Below are positions 27,406 through 34,865 of a stretch of DNA of 64,000 nt, in pieces. How positions within the stretch are numbered: position 1 is the stretch's first letter; every line of letters starts with the position of its first letter. The stretch covers positions 558,001 through 622,000 of the forward strand of contig NZ_MECJ01000002.1 of assembly GCF_014596475.1 (NCBI RefSeq). Direction: 5' to 3'. This DNA comes from Streptomyces sp. CBMA152 (GTDB taxonomy: Bacteria > Actinomycetota > Actinomycetes > Streptomycetales > Streptomycetaceae). A program made the translations under genes and the position numbers. Under the pieces are notes generated by a model that was not told the DNA's origin, searched no databases, and worked only from the letters and a program-made list of their open reading frames with translations.

Positions 27406-27539
27406 GGCGGCGCCGGGCTCGCCCGGACCCCGGCGCAGGTCCCTCGACCCCTGCCGGTGGCGAGCCGAGGGCGCCCATGCTCATGGGGACAGTACGAGCC
27501 GTCCGACGCCCCTGTGCGGGGAGGGCACTATGGAGAACA

Positions 27540-27723
27540 CATCCTTCGACGCGCCGTCGAGTGGGGGGAGCTGCGGGCCGCACTGCTCAGCGCCGACAGC
27601 GCCGCCCGTCCCTAACTGCTCATGCGCCTCGGATACGGCCCGGAGGGCCCGGCCACCCCTCGCCGCGCGGCGGACGGTGTGCTGCGGCAGGCCGTCGGTG
27701 CAGGGGATCGGCCATCGTACTGA
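27540..27723 (+). pseudogene. Acg-type nitroreductase C-terminal relic
   Basis: A plus-strand frame reads LRRAVEWGELRAALLSADSA, then after an in-frame TAA at about 27613 continues LLMRLGYGPEGPATPRRAADGVLRQ to a stop at 27723. This aligns with the C-terminus of the intact nitroreductase at 10338-11324 (ALERGELRWAARDPLSA, MVLRLGYGPTGP). Only the last ~60 codons survive, with one nonsense mutation. Confidence 0.65.
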
Positions 27724-27724
27724 C

Positions 27725-28117
27725 TCAGCCGACCGAAGCGGAGGCGAGGTCGGCGACCGATGCGTCGGCCGCGTCCTCGGGCCACCGTGGGTGGATGTCG
27801 AAGACGCCGGTCAGGTCGGTGCAGCGGAGGATCCGCAGGAAAAGGGTGCTGTCGGTGACCAGTCGCAGGCGGCCGTGCCGGGCCTGTGCACGGTTGTGTG
27901 CCCGGCACAACATGCCCAGTCCGGCGCAGTCTATGAAGGACACGGGACGGAGGTCGAGCACCAGATCGGGGCGCGGAGCGGCGGTCAGTGCGTCCAGGCG
28001 TGCCGTGAGCGGCGGTGCCGTCAGGATGTCGATCTCGCCTTGCAGGGTCACGACGGTCGCCGCGCCGATGACGCGTTGCGCGCGGTACTGCGTGGACCTC
28101 GTGTGGTTGTCGGCCAT
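27725..28117 (-). CDS. STAS-domain anti-sigma-factor antagonist-like protein
   Basis: A 130-residue single STAS domain (VVTLQGEIDILTAPPLTARL, then LDLRPVSFIDCAGLGML). SpoIIAA-type antagonists carry a phosphorylatable Ser in FIDSSG; here the sequence is FIDCAG, so canonical RsbW-type switching by Ser phosphorylation is unlikely. The ATG at 28117 has a poor ribosome site. It is divergent from the alcohol dehydrogenase gene across a boxed promoter region. A role in sigma-factor control during dormancy is inference. Confidence 0.82.
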   Translation of the reverse strand: MADNHTRSTQYRAQRVIGAATVVTLQGEIDILTAPPLTARLDALTAAPRPDLVLDLRPVSFIDCAGLGMLCRAHNRAQARHGRLRLVTDSTLFLRILRCTDLTGVFDIHPRWPEDAADASVADLASASVG

Positions 28118-28153
28118 GAGCAGAGCAAAGCGGTGCCGACCGGGTCCGCGGAA

Positions 28154-28254
28154 GGGCTGTTCGGTCCCTGTCGAGCGGGTCCGACAGGGACCGGCGCGGA
28201 CTGGGAGCCGCCGGTTGAGGGCCCGTACGGCAGGCGAAGGGGCCGGACGGCCCA
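28154..28254. promoter_or_regulatory. Two OsdR/DosR-type boxes in divergent promoter
   Basis: GGGCTGTTCGGTCCCT (28154-28169) and GGGGCCGGACGGCCCA (28239-28254), between the STAS gene (start 28117) and the alcohol dehydrogenase (start 28352). Confidence 0.6.
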
Positions 28255-28351
28255 AGCGAAGCGGACGGCTGCCGGACAGGCTGGATCCGTGGGGCGGTCC
28301 CGGCACGCGAACGGTGGCCCTCGACTCGGACAAAGGACGGTGAAGAGCATC

Positions 28352-28972
28352 ATGAAAGGCTTCGCCTTCCACGGCCCCGGGCAGTCCGCCTGGGAGGAGG
28401 CCCCGGACCCCGCCGTCAAGGAGCCCACCGACGCCGTCGTGCCCGTGGGTGCCGTCACGATCCGCGGCACGGACCTGCACATCCTCAAGGGCGACGTGCC
28501 CGAGGTGCTCCCGGGTACGGTCCTGGGCCACGAGGCCGTCGGCGAGATCGTGGAGGTCGGCGGCGACGTGCGGACCGTACGGCCGGGCGACCGCGTGCTG
28601 GTCTCCTGCATCAGCGCCTGCGGGCGCTGCCGCTACTGCCGTGAGAGCGCCTACGGCCAGTGCCGGGGCGGGGGCGGCTGGATCCTCGGCCACCTCGTCG
28701 ACGGCGCCCAGGCCGAGTACGTCCGCGTCCCGTTCGCCGACCTGTCCTTGCACGCGCTGCCCAGCGCGGTGCAGAGCAAGGACGCCGTACTGCTGGCGGA
28801 CATCTTCCCGACCTCGTACGAAGTGGGCGTGCTCAACGGGAACGTCCGCCCGGGCGACGCCGTCGCCGTAGAGGAGGCGTACGACGTCTTCGCCCGGGCC
28901 GCCGACACCGGCGCGCTCAAGGTGGTGCTCGGCAGGCGGTCGCACGACGACGTCGCCGTCCCGGCGGCCTGA
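28352..28972 (+). pseudogene. Zinc alcohol dehydrogenase with internal deletion
   Basis: An open frame of 206 codons, against about 345 for the family. The GroES-like half is recognisable (LPGTVLGHEAVGEIVEVGGDV, and four structural-zinc Cys in CISACGRCRYCRESAYGQC). After VRPGDAVAV, where the NAD-binding Rossmann domain (VGAGPVG...) should begin, it jumps to EEAYDVFARAADTGALKVVLG, the normal C-terminus. About 140 residues are missing in frame. The catalytic zinc Cys of TICGTD is Arg (TIRGTD). It may still be translated, but it cannot bind NAD in the usual way. The ATG is preferred over the GTG at 28340. Confidence 0.8.
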
Positions 28973-29007
28973 GGCCCCGCACGGTCAGGTGAGAGACGAG
29001 AGGGCAG

Positions 29008-29448
29008 ATGTACGCCAACGACGGATTCCGTGAACTCGACCGGCAGGAGTGCCTGCGCCTGCTGGCCAAGGTGCCGACGGGGCGCATTGTGTACACGCGA
29101 CAGGCGCTGCCCGCCGTGCTGCCGGTCAACTTCTGCCTGGACGGCGACGGCGCGGTGCTGCTGACGACGTCGGCCTTCTCGCAACTGGTGAGCGCGATCG
29201 ACGGAGCGGTGGTCGCCTTCGAGGCCGACGAGGTGGACGCCGCCGCCCACTCCGGCTGGAGCGTCGTCGTCACCGGCGAAGCCACTGTGGTGACCGACCC
29301 CGCCGAGCACGCGAGGCTCCTGCGGGCCGGACCGCGCTCCTGGGCGTCGGCGCCGCACGAGGTCTTCGTACGTATCGAACCGGAGCTGGTCACCGGGCGC
29401 GGACTGGCCGACGGCCGCAGCCTGTACGGCGTTCCCTTCGCTCCCTGA
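29008..29448 (+). CDS. Pyridoxamine-5'-phosphate-oxidase-like flavin-binding protein
   Basis: A 146-residue split-barrel protein: CLRLLAKVPTGRIVYTRQALPAVLPVNF, AVVAFEADEVDAAAHSGWSVVVTGEA, ending PELVTGRGL. These blocks are typical of actinobacterial PPOX proteins that bind FMN, F420 or heme, many of which belong to DosR regulons. The ATG at 29008 has GAGAGGG upstream. It sits 36 bp after the dehydrogenase relic and 50 bp before a Usp gene, so the three were probably one operon. Confidence 0.86.
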   Translation: MYANDGFRELDRQECLRLLAKVPTGRIVYTRQALPAVLPVNFCLDGDGAVLLTTSAFSQLVSAIDGAVVAFEADEVDAAAHSGWSVVVTGEATVVTDPAEHARLLRAGPRSWASAPHEVFVRIEPELVTGRGLADGRSLYGVPFAP

Positions 29449-29498
29449 CGTCCGATCACCAAGTTCACCGTTCACCGACAGAAGGGGGAGTTACGGCT

Positions 29499-30299
29499 AT
29501 GACATCCCAGCACGTAGTCGTCGGAGTGGACGGCTCACTGGTCTCCGTACGGGCGTTGGACTGGGCGGCGGTGGAGGCCGTACGGCGCGGTGTCGTGCTG
29601 CGCGTGGTGTACGCGGTCGCCGACCGCGACGAGGCCGCGCCGGTGCTGCGCTCCGCCGCCTCGCGGGTACGGCAGCGGCAGCCGGGTCTGCGGGTGGTGA
29701 CCGTCGCGGTGCAAGGCGGTGCGGTGCACGCGTTGGCGTGCGCGAGCGCGGACGCGGTGGTGACCGTCGTGGGGACACGGGGCCTGGGCTCCGTGATGGG
29801 CGCGGCGCTCGGCTCGGTGAGTCCACGGCTGGCCGCGCTCGCCCGGGGCCCGCTCCTGGTCGTACGCGGGGACCCCCCGTGCGACGACGGACGGGACGTG
29901 GTGCTCGGCCTGGCGGACGGCACCGCCGCTGCGGCGTACGCCTTCCAGGAGGCCGAGCGGCGCGGTGCGCGGCTTCGCGTCCTGCACTCCTGGAGCCACC
30001 GGTATGTCGCCCCCGAACCGCCTTCCCGCGTGCTGGTACGCAGCGGGGGCCGGGCGGGGGAGGCGGTACCGGGCCACGTGCTCACTCGCCTGCGCGAGCG
30101 GCACCCCGATGTCGTGGTCGAGACCCATACGGTCCGCACCGCTCCCGCGGACGCCCTGCTGGCGGCGACCGGGGAGGCCGCCGTGGTCGTCATCGGCGCC
30201 CACCGCCGTACGAGCGCGTCAGGCGCGCGCCCGGGCCCGCTCACCCGCACACTGCTGCGCCGCGCGCACTGTCCCGTGGCCGTCGTGCCGCACGGCTGA
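29499..30299 (+). CDS. Tandem universal stress protein 5
   Basis: A 266-residue double-UspA protein. Domain 1 begins VVVGVDGSLVSVRALDWAAVEA and has GTRGLGSVMGAALGSVS; domain 2 begins VVLGLADGTAAAAYAFQEAE and ends LLRRAHCPVAVVPHG. It is the shortest of the five intact Usps here, with reduced linkers. GGGGGAG lies before the ATG. No box is in the 50 bp upstream, so it probably depends on the promoter at 28154-28254. Confidence 0.9.
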   Translation: MTSQHVVVGVDGSLVSVRALDWAAVEAVRRGVVLRVVYAVADRDEAAPVLRSAASRVRQRQPGLRVVTVAVQGGAVHALACASADAVVTVVGTRGLGSVMGAALGSVSPRLAALARGPLLVVRGDPPCDDGRDVVLGLADGTAAAAYAFQEAERRGARLRVLHSWSHRYVAPEPPSRVLVRSGGRAGEAVPGHVLTRLRERHPDVVVETHTVRTAPADALLAATGEAAVVVIGAHRRTSASGARPGPLTRTLLRRAHCPVAVVPHG

Positions 30300-30305
30300 C
30301 GCGGT

Positions 30306-30800
30306 TCAGGCGAACGGGGGCGGATCGCGGTCGGTGAGGCGGACTCCGGTGACCAGATCGGGGTGGATGCGGACGGCGTGGTCCATCTTCTGCGATCCCC
30401 AGGGGCGCAACAGCGCCCGGTAGCGGGCCAGTTCCACCGGGTCGGTCACCAGCTGGGCATAGCCCGTGACGACCACGCTCCAGCCGAGATGGGTGTCGGG
30501 GTCGATGTCGTCGGCCTCGTAGGCGACGACGGCCCCCTCGCCCCCGGTCTGCCGCGTGTACCGAGCGAGCGCGGCGTCACCGTGGGTGCGGATGACGATG
30601 TCGCCGTCGACCAGGACGTGGTTGACCGGGCGGACGGTCGGCAGCGCGTGCCGGGTGAAGACGATCCGTCCCAAGGACACGCCGGCAAGCAGCCGCAGCG
30701 ACACGTCGGTGTCCAACTGGACACTCCTGTACGTCTCCGGGCCGTTCGTCAGGTCGTCGTCACCGGTCATGGCAAGGTTCCGTGGGGTCGGGTCACTCAC
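30306..30800 (-). CDS. Pyridoxamine-5'-phosphate-oxidase-like protein, paralogue
   Basis: A ~164-residue PPOX split-barrel protein related to that at 29008 (SLRLLAGVSLGRIVFTRHALPTVRPVNH, AVVAYEADDIDPDTHLGWSVVVTGYA). The GTG at 30800 has AGAGGA 3-4 nt upstream. The ATG at 30770 lacks a clear ribosome site but would also give a complete domain, so the start is uncertain. It is convergent with Usp 5 and divergent from the sensor kinase across a region with three box-like sites. Confidence 0.84.
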   Translation of the reverse strand: MSDPTPRNLAMTGDDDLTNGPETYRSVQLDTDVSLRLLAGVSLGRIVFTRHALPTVRPVNHVLVDGDIVIRTHGDAALARYTRQTGGEGAVVAYEADDIDPDTHLGWSVVVTGYAQLVTDPVELARYRALLRPWGSQKMDHAVRIHPDLVTGVRLTDRDPPPFA

Positions 30801-30874
30801 AAGTCCTCTGTCTCCCGCAGGCCACGCTCGGGCCCCGGCCCGGACATTCGAACCGCGCGGCAACCCCGTGCGCC

Positions 30875-31033
30875 AGGGCTGTTCGGCCTCGGCCGGCGAG
30901 CCCTTCCTCACGGATGCCCGCGTGAACGGGAGCGGCACCGCGGGGGATCGGCGCCGCTCCTGCTGCCACTGTCGCTCGGTCCACGCGGTTCCCGTAGGTG
31001 CCGAAGGTCCCTGCCGCGGGGCCGGACGTCCCT
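30875..31033. promoter_or_regulatory. Three box-like palindromes between PPOX and sensor kinase genes
   Basis: AGGGCTGTTCGGCCTC (30875-30890), GGTGCCGAAGGTCCCT (30997-31012) and GGGGCCGGACGTCCCT (31018-31033). The last two lie about 155-185 bp before the kinase GTG, the first about 75 bp before the PPOX start. They suggest the kinase gene is under its own regulon. Confidence 0.55.
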
Positions 31034-31183
31034 CGCACCCCGGGTGGGATATCGAGGGTGCACCCGTCCTGACGGGAGTGGGGCCTTTCTGTATTCGCTG
31101 ACGCCCCCCGCGACGGGCCATTACGGTGGCACATGACAGGACCGGCGGCGGTCCGTGCGTTGAGGGGACCTGGAGGAACGCAG

Positions 31184-32911
31184 GTGGAAAGCCCCGACGA
31201 AGCTCGCGTACGGCTGCCTCAGCTGAGGCTGGACGAGCTGCTGGAGGAACTGCAGGCCCGTCTGGACGCGGCCCGCGGTACTCGCGACCGGGTGCACAGC
31301 CTGCTGGAGGCGGTGCTGTCGGTCGGCCGCGAGCTCGATCTGGAGCAGGCGCTGCGCAGCATCGTGGAGGCCGCGGCGGTGCTCGTCGACGCGGAGTACG
31401 CGGCGCTCGGTGTGATCGGACCGGACGGCAGGCGGCTGTCCGCCTTCCACACGGTGGGGGTCAGCGAGGAGCAGATCGCGCGGATCGGCCCGTACCCGGA
31501 GGGCCACGGCATCCTCGGCGAGCTGATCCACCACCCCGAGCCACTGCGGCTGGCGAAGATCTCCGAGCACCCGTCCTCGTACGGATTCCCGGCCCACCAC
31601 CCGCCGATGAACACCTTCCTCGGGGTGCCCATCCGGGTGCGCGACCAGGTCTTCGGCAACCTGTACCTGACCGAGAAGCGCGGCGGCGCCCAGTTCGACG
31701 AGGAGGACGTCTCGGTCACGCTCACGCTCGCCGTGGCGGCCGGAGTCGCGATCGACAACGCCCGTCTGTACGAGGAGTCACGGCTGCGCGAGCGCTGGCT
31801 GCAGGTGAACGCGGAGATCACGCATCGCCTGATGTCCGGCGATGCGCGCGGCGAGGTCCTCGGCCTGATCGCCCAGCGGGCAGGCGAGATCACCGGATCG
31901 GCCCTGGCGGCGGTCGCGCTGCCCATGACGGACACCGCCTCGCTCGCCGTGGAGATCGCCGTCGGGATGGACGCCGAGGCGCACCGGGGGCTCGTCCTGC
32001 CCATGGACCGCAGCCTGATGGGGCTGGCCTTCTCCAGCGCCGCCCCGGTCACCAGCGCGGACGTCAGCCACGACGAACGGGTCTCCCCGGAGCCGCCGCG
32101 CTTCGGCGGGCTCGGCCCTTCCGTGGCCGTGCCCATCGGCACGGGCGACGCGGGTGTGCGAGGCGTGGTCCTGCTGGCGCGCAAGGCCGGTCGGCCGGTG
32201 TTCACGGCCACCGAGACCGAGACCTTGCAGGCGTTCGCCGCGCAGGCTGCCATCGCGATGGAGCTGGCGGAGCGCCGCCAGGACGCCGAGGAGGTCGCGG
32301 TGCTCAAGGACCGCGACCGTATCGCGCGGGACCTGCACGATCTGGCGATCCAGCGGCTGTTCGCCACCGGGATGACGCTGCAGAGCGCCGGGCGCTTCAT
32401 CGAGCACGAGGAGGCCGCCGAGCGGGTGGCGCGCGCGGTCGACGACCTGGACGAGACCATCAAGATCATCAGGTCGACGATCTTCGGGCTGCGCACCCGC
32501 GAGGGCGCCGGGGAGGCGGGTCTGCGCGCTCGGGCCGTACGGGTGGTCGGGGAGGCGGCGCCGGTGCTTGGCTTCGCGCCCAGCGTGCGGATGGAGGGTC
32601 TGCTGGACACCGACGTACCGAAGGAGATCGCCGATCACGTGGTGGCGGTGCTCTCCGAATCCCTGACCAACATCGCCCGGCACGCCGGTGCGTCGCGGAC
32701 CGACGTGGTCCTGGCCACTGACGGGCGGGAGGTACGGCTGTCGGTCACCGACAACGGTGTGGGCATCCCGGCCGACGGCCGCCGCAGCGGGCTGCGCAAC
32801 CTGGCGGAGCGGGCCGAGCACCTGGGCGGCCGACTGGAGTTGGGCGCGGCCGAGGGTGGTGGCGCGGCGCTGATGTGGTGGGTGCCGTTGGGGAAACCGA
32901 AGGGCGCGTGA
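31184..32911 (+). CDS. osdK: DevS/DosT/OsdK-like GAF-GAF sensor histidine kinase
   Basis: A 575-residue cytosolic kinase, nearly the length of mycobacterial DevS. Two GAF domains (about 55-200 and 220-370) precede HisKA_3 with RDRIARDLHDLAIQRLF (phospho-His) and HATPase_c (SLTNIARHAGAS, DNGVGIPADGRRSGLRNL). In GAF-A the segment FPAHHPPMNTFLGVP matches the DevS region holding the proximal heme His149 (HPPMRTFLGVP), so heme-based gas sensing is likely; the ligand would be His139. The GTG at 31184 has GGAGG at 8 nt. An ATG at 31133, 5 nt after a TACGGT -10-like hexamer, could be a leaderless start. Confidence 0.92.
   Translation: MESPDEARVRLPQLRLDELLEELQARLDAARGTRDRVHSLLEAVLSVGRELDLEQALRSIVEAAAVLVDAEYAALGVIGPDGRRLSAFHTVGVSEEQIARIGPYPEGHGILGELIHHPEPLRLAKISEHPSSYGFPAHHPPMNTFLGVPIRVRDQVFGNLYLTEKRGGAQFDEEDVSVTLTLAVAAGVAIDNARLYEESRLRERWLQVNAEITHRLMSGDARGEVLGLIAQRAGEITGSALAAVALPMTDTASLAVEIAVGMDAEAHRGLVLPMDRSLMGLAFSSAAPVTSADVSHDERVSPEPPRFGGLGPSVAVPIGTGDAGVRGVVLLARKAGRPVFTATETETLQAFAAQAAIAMELAERRQDAEEVAVLKDRDRIARDLHDLAIQRLFATGMTLQSAGRFIEHEEAAERVARAVDDLDETIKIIRSTIFGLRTREGAGEAGLRARAVRVVGEAAPVLGFAPSVRMEGLLDTDVPKEIADHVVAVLSESLTNIARHAGASRTDVVLATDGREVRLSVTDNGVGIPADGRRSGLRNLAERAEHLGGRLELGAAEGGGAALMWWVPLGKPKGA
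32864..32910 (+). repeat. Inverted repeat, left copy (kinase 3' end)
   Basis: The last codons of the sensor kinase (MWWVPLGKPKGA) form the left copy of a ~46 bp inverted repeat with about 2-3 mismatches. The right copy is at 33522-33569. Confidence 0.75.
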
Positions 32912-32989
32912 CCGGGACTGACGACCTGTTGAGTCCGCCGGGCGCTGAACTCGGCCAGGGTGGTGGAGGGTTGAGTGCGGTGCGGAGAT

Positions 32990-33320
32990 CGTCCTCCCGT
33001 GGTCCACGGCCCGCGCACCCCCATATCGGTGAAGAACAGGGCCCGGGTCGCCACCGCGGTCGGCAGGAGCAGCCCCAGCGCGTACGAGCCGTAGGCGCCG
33101 TACAGCGAACCCATCGCCAACGGTGCGGCGCCAGCAGGGCCACGAAGGCGAAGGCCGCGCCGCTGTCGGCACCCCAGGGTGCCCGCCATGGCGAGGACCG
33201 CGACTGTGTTCAGCGGCGCGAGCAGCGGAGTGAAGGACTGCGCGGGCGCTGCTCCGTCACGACCACCGCCAGCGCGCCGGACAGCACCTGCACCGGCCCG
33301 ACCCGGCCGGCCGCGCGAGG
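32990..33320 (-). pseudogene. Nitrate/nitrite transporter (NarK-type) relic
   Basis: Minus-strand pieces in different frames read GADSGAAFAFVALLAP and then LAMGSLYGAYGSYALGLLLP with TRALFF following. These match the last transmembrane region of NarK-type MFS transporters (PxxMGxVYGxxGSYALGL). Frameshifts and deletions separate the pieces, and the first two-thirds of the gene are missing. It lies between inverted copies of the kinase 3' end and next to a narG relic, as expected for a lost nitrate-respiration locus. Confidence 0.6.
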
Positions 33321-33372
33321 CACGCACCGGCGGCTGTCGGCAGACTCGACGATCGGCCGGGTGCCGTGCCGT

Positions 33373-33470
33373 GGGCCGAACGGCCCTCGATCGCCACCGG
33401 ACGCTCCCGGTCCGCGCGTTGTGCGGGCCGACGGGGGCCGTACGGGTCGCGCACAGGGACCTTCGGCCCA
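33373..33470. promoter_or_regulatory. OsdR/DosR-type boxes upstream of nar relics
   Basis: GGGCCGAACGGCCCTC (33373-33388) and AGGGACCTTCGGCCCA (33455-33470). The first is a perfect 14-bp palindrome. They lie between the narK relic and the narG relic. Confidence 0.6.
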
Positions 33471-33521
33471 ATGCGTGGGCGGACGGTGGCTTCTAGCGTC
33501 TGCTGCCATGAGGAGCGACCG

Positions 33522-33569
33522 GGCCGCGCGCCCTTCGGTTTCCCCACCGGCACCCACCACATCAGTGCC
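33522..33569 (-). repeat. Inverted repeat, right copy (second kinase 3' end)
   Basis: On the minus strand this reads MWWVPVGKPKGA, a near-identical copy of the sensor kinase C-terminus at 32864-32910. It is joined directly to the narG relic. It looks like the remains of a second DevS-like kinase gene or the scar of an inversion. Confidence 0.7.
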
Positions 33570-34362
33570 GCACCCCGGCACGGACGGGGCGCTGGCGATG
33601 GCCATGGGGCGTGTGATCCTGCGCGAGTTCCTCGTGGAACGCGAAGTGCCGTACTTCCAGCAGTACTTGAGGACGTTCACGGACGCCCTGTTCCTGGTGT
33701 CCCTGCGCGAGCACGAGCGGGGGCTCGTCCCCGACGGCTTCCTGACCGCCGCCGACCTCGGCAGCGACGAGGAGAACGCGCGGCACAGGACCGTCCTCGT
33801 GGACCGGACCACCGGAGAACCGGTGGTCCCCGGCGGCTCGCTCGGCTTCCGGTGGGGGGAAGCCGGGCGAGGCCGCTGGAACCTTGACCTGGGTGAGGTC
33901 GATTCGGAACTGAGCCTGCTGGGGAGCGCCGAGGACACCGCCGAAGTCGCACTGCCGCGCTTCGACGAGGGCGGCTCGACGATGGTGCGCGGTGTCCCGG
34001 CCCGCCGCACCGGCGGCGCCTGGTCACCACGGTCTTCGACCTGATGCTCGCCCGGTACGGGGTCCACCGCCCGCTCTGCCTGGCCTCCGGCCCTCCTCGT
34101 GCGAGGACGCGTCCCAGCCGTACACCCCGGCCTGGCAGGAGGCGATCACCTCCGTGCCGGGCGGGCAGGCCGCCCGGATCGCCCGCGAGTTCGCCCGCAA
34201 CGCCGAGCGCACCCGGGGCCGTTCGATGATCGCGACGGGCGCGGGCACCAATCACTGGTTCCACTCCGACACCGTCTACCGCGCCTTCCTGGCCCTGACC
34301 ACCATGACCGGCTGCCAGGGCGTCAACGGCGGCGGCTGGGCCGGGGATCGTCTGGTGCGCGC
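33570..34362 (+). pseudogene. narG: Respiratory nitrate reductase alpha subunit (NarG) relic
   Basis: Plus-strand fragments match an internal part of NarG: GTDGALAMAMGRVILREF, FRWGEAGRGRWNLDLGEVDSEL, LVTTVFDLMLARYGV, and, in a third frame, PYTPAWQEAITSVPGG and GTNHWFHSDTVYRAFLALT, ending near MTGCQGVNGGGWA. At least two frameshifts (near 34018 and 34090) separate the pieces. The N-terminal Fe-S region and the C-terminal half are gone, and no narH, narJ or narI is present. The apparent ATG at 33508 belongs to the rearranged junction. Confidence 0.85.
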
Positions 34363-34865
34363 CGCCTCGGAGCCGGGCGATGGGCGGCGTCGGCAGGTTC
34401 ATGCCGGGATCGGTCGGCGTGGCCACCTCGGCCCACGCCGACCGATCCCGTCGTCCTGATCCGTACGAGCGAGAGAGCGGCGGACGAACACCTGCCTCGG
34501 TCCCCGACGGCCGGTGGTGCACTGCGGTCCTGATGGTGGCCGGGATCAACCGGAATCCATAGAGCTCGTATGTGATGGCTGGGTGCGACTGGTGTGATGA
34601 TCCGGTTGTTCGTGGGGTGTGAGTATGTGTCTGTGTTTCCCTCCCTTTAGAGCTTCCCGCCTCGATGTGCACAACGAGGGCCCGGAGGTCGCCCGGGGAC
34701 AGGCGGCCGACGGTCCGGGATCCTCCTCGGGCGGTACCAGATCCGGGGGGTGACAGTGCGTCATCCGGTGGGGACGTCGGGGGAGGTCACCCGGAGTTCC
34801 CTCCTCGGTCGGCACGCATGGGAATTTCGCGCGTTGTCCGAGTTCCGCACTACTCAGGAGCCGTC
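34363..34865. other. Intergenic stretch without a recognisable gene
   Basis: From the end of NarG homology to the lipase start. Part has lower GC (about 34550-34660). No domain, box or repeat was recognised. It probably includes the lipase promoter. Confidence 0.5.

Noticed and set aside
25130..28972. A 1280-codon frame that could be read as one giant gene
   Set aside because: Its first two-thirds are a shadow of the Pat-like gene. Only the last 206 codons, from 28352, are the dehydrogenase frame.
31133..31183. ATG at 31133 as the sensor kinase start
   Set aside because: The GTG at 31184 has a strong ribosome site and gives an N-terminus like DevS. The upstream ATG remains possible only as a leaderless start.
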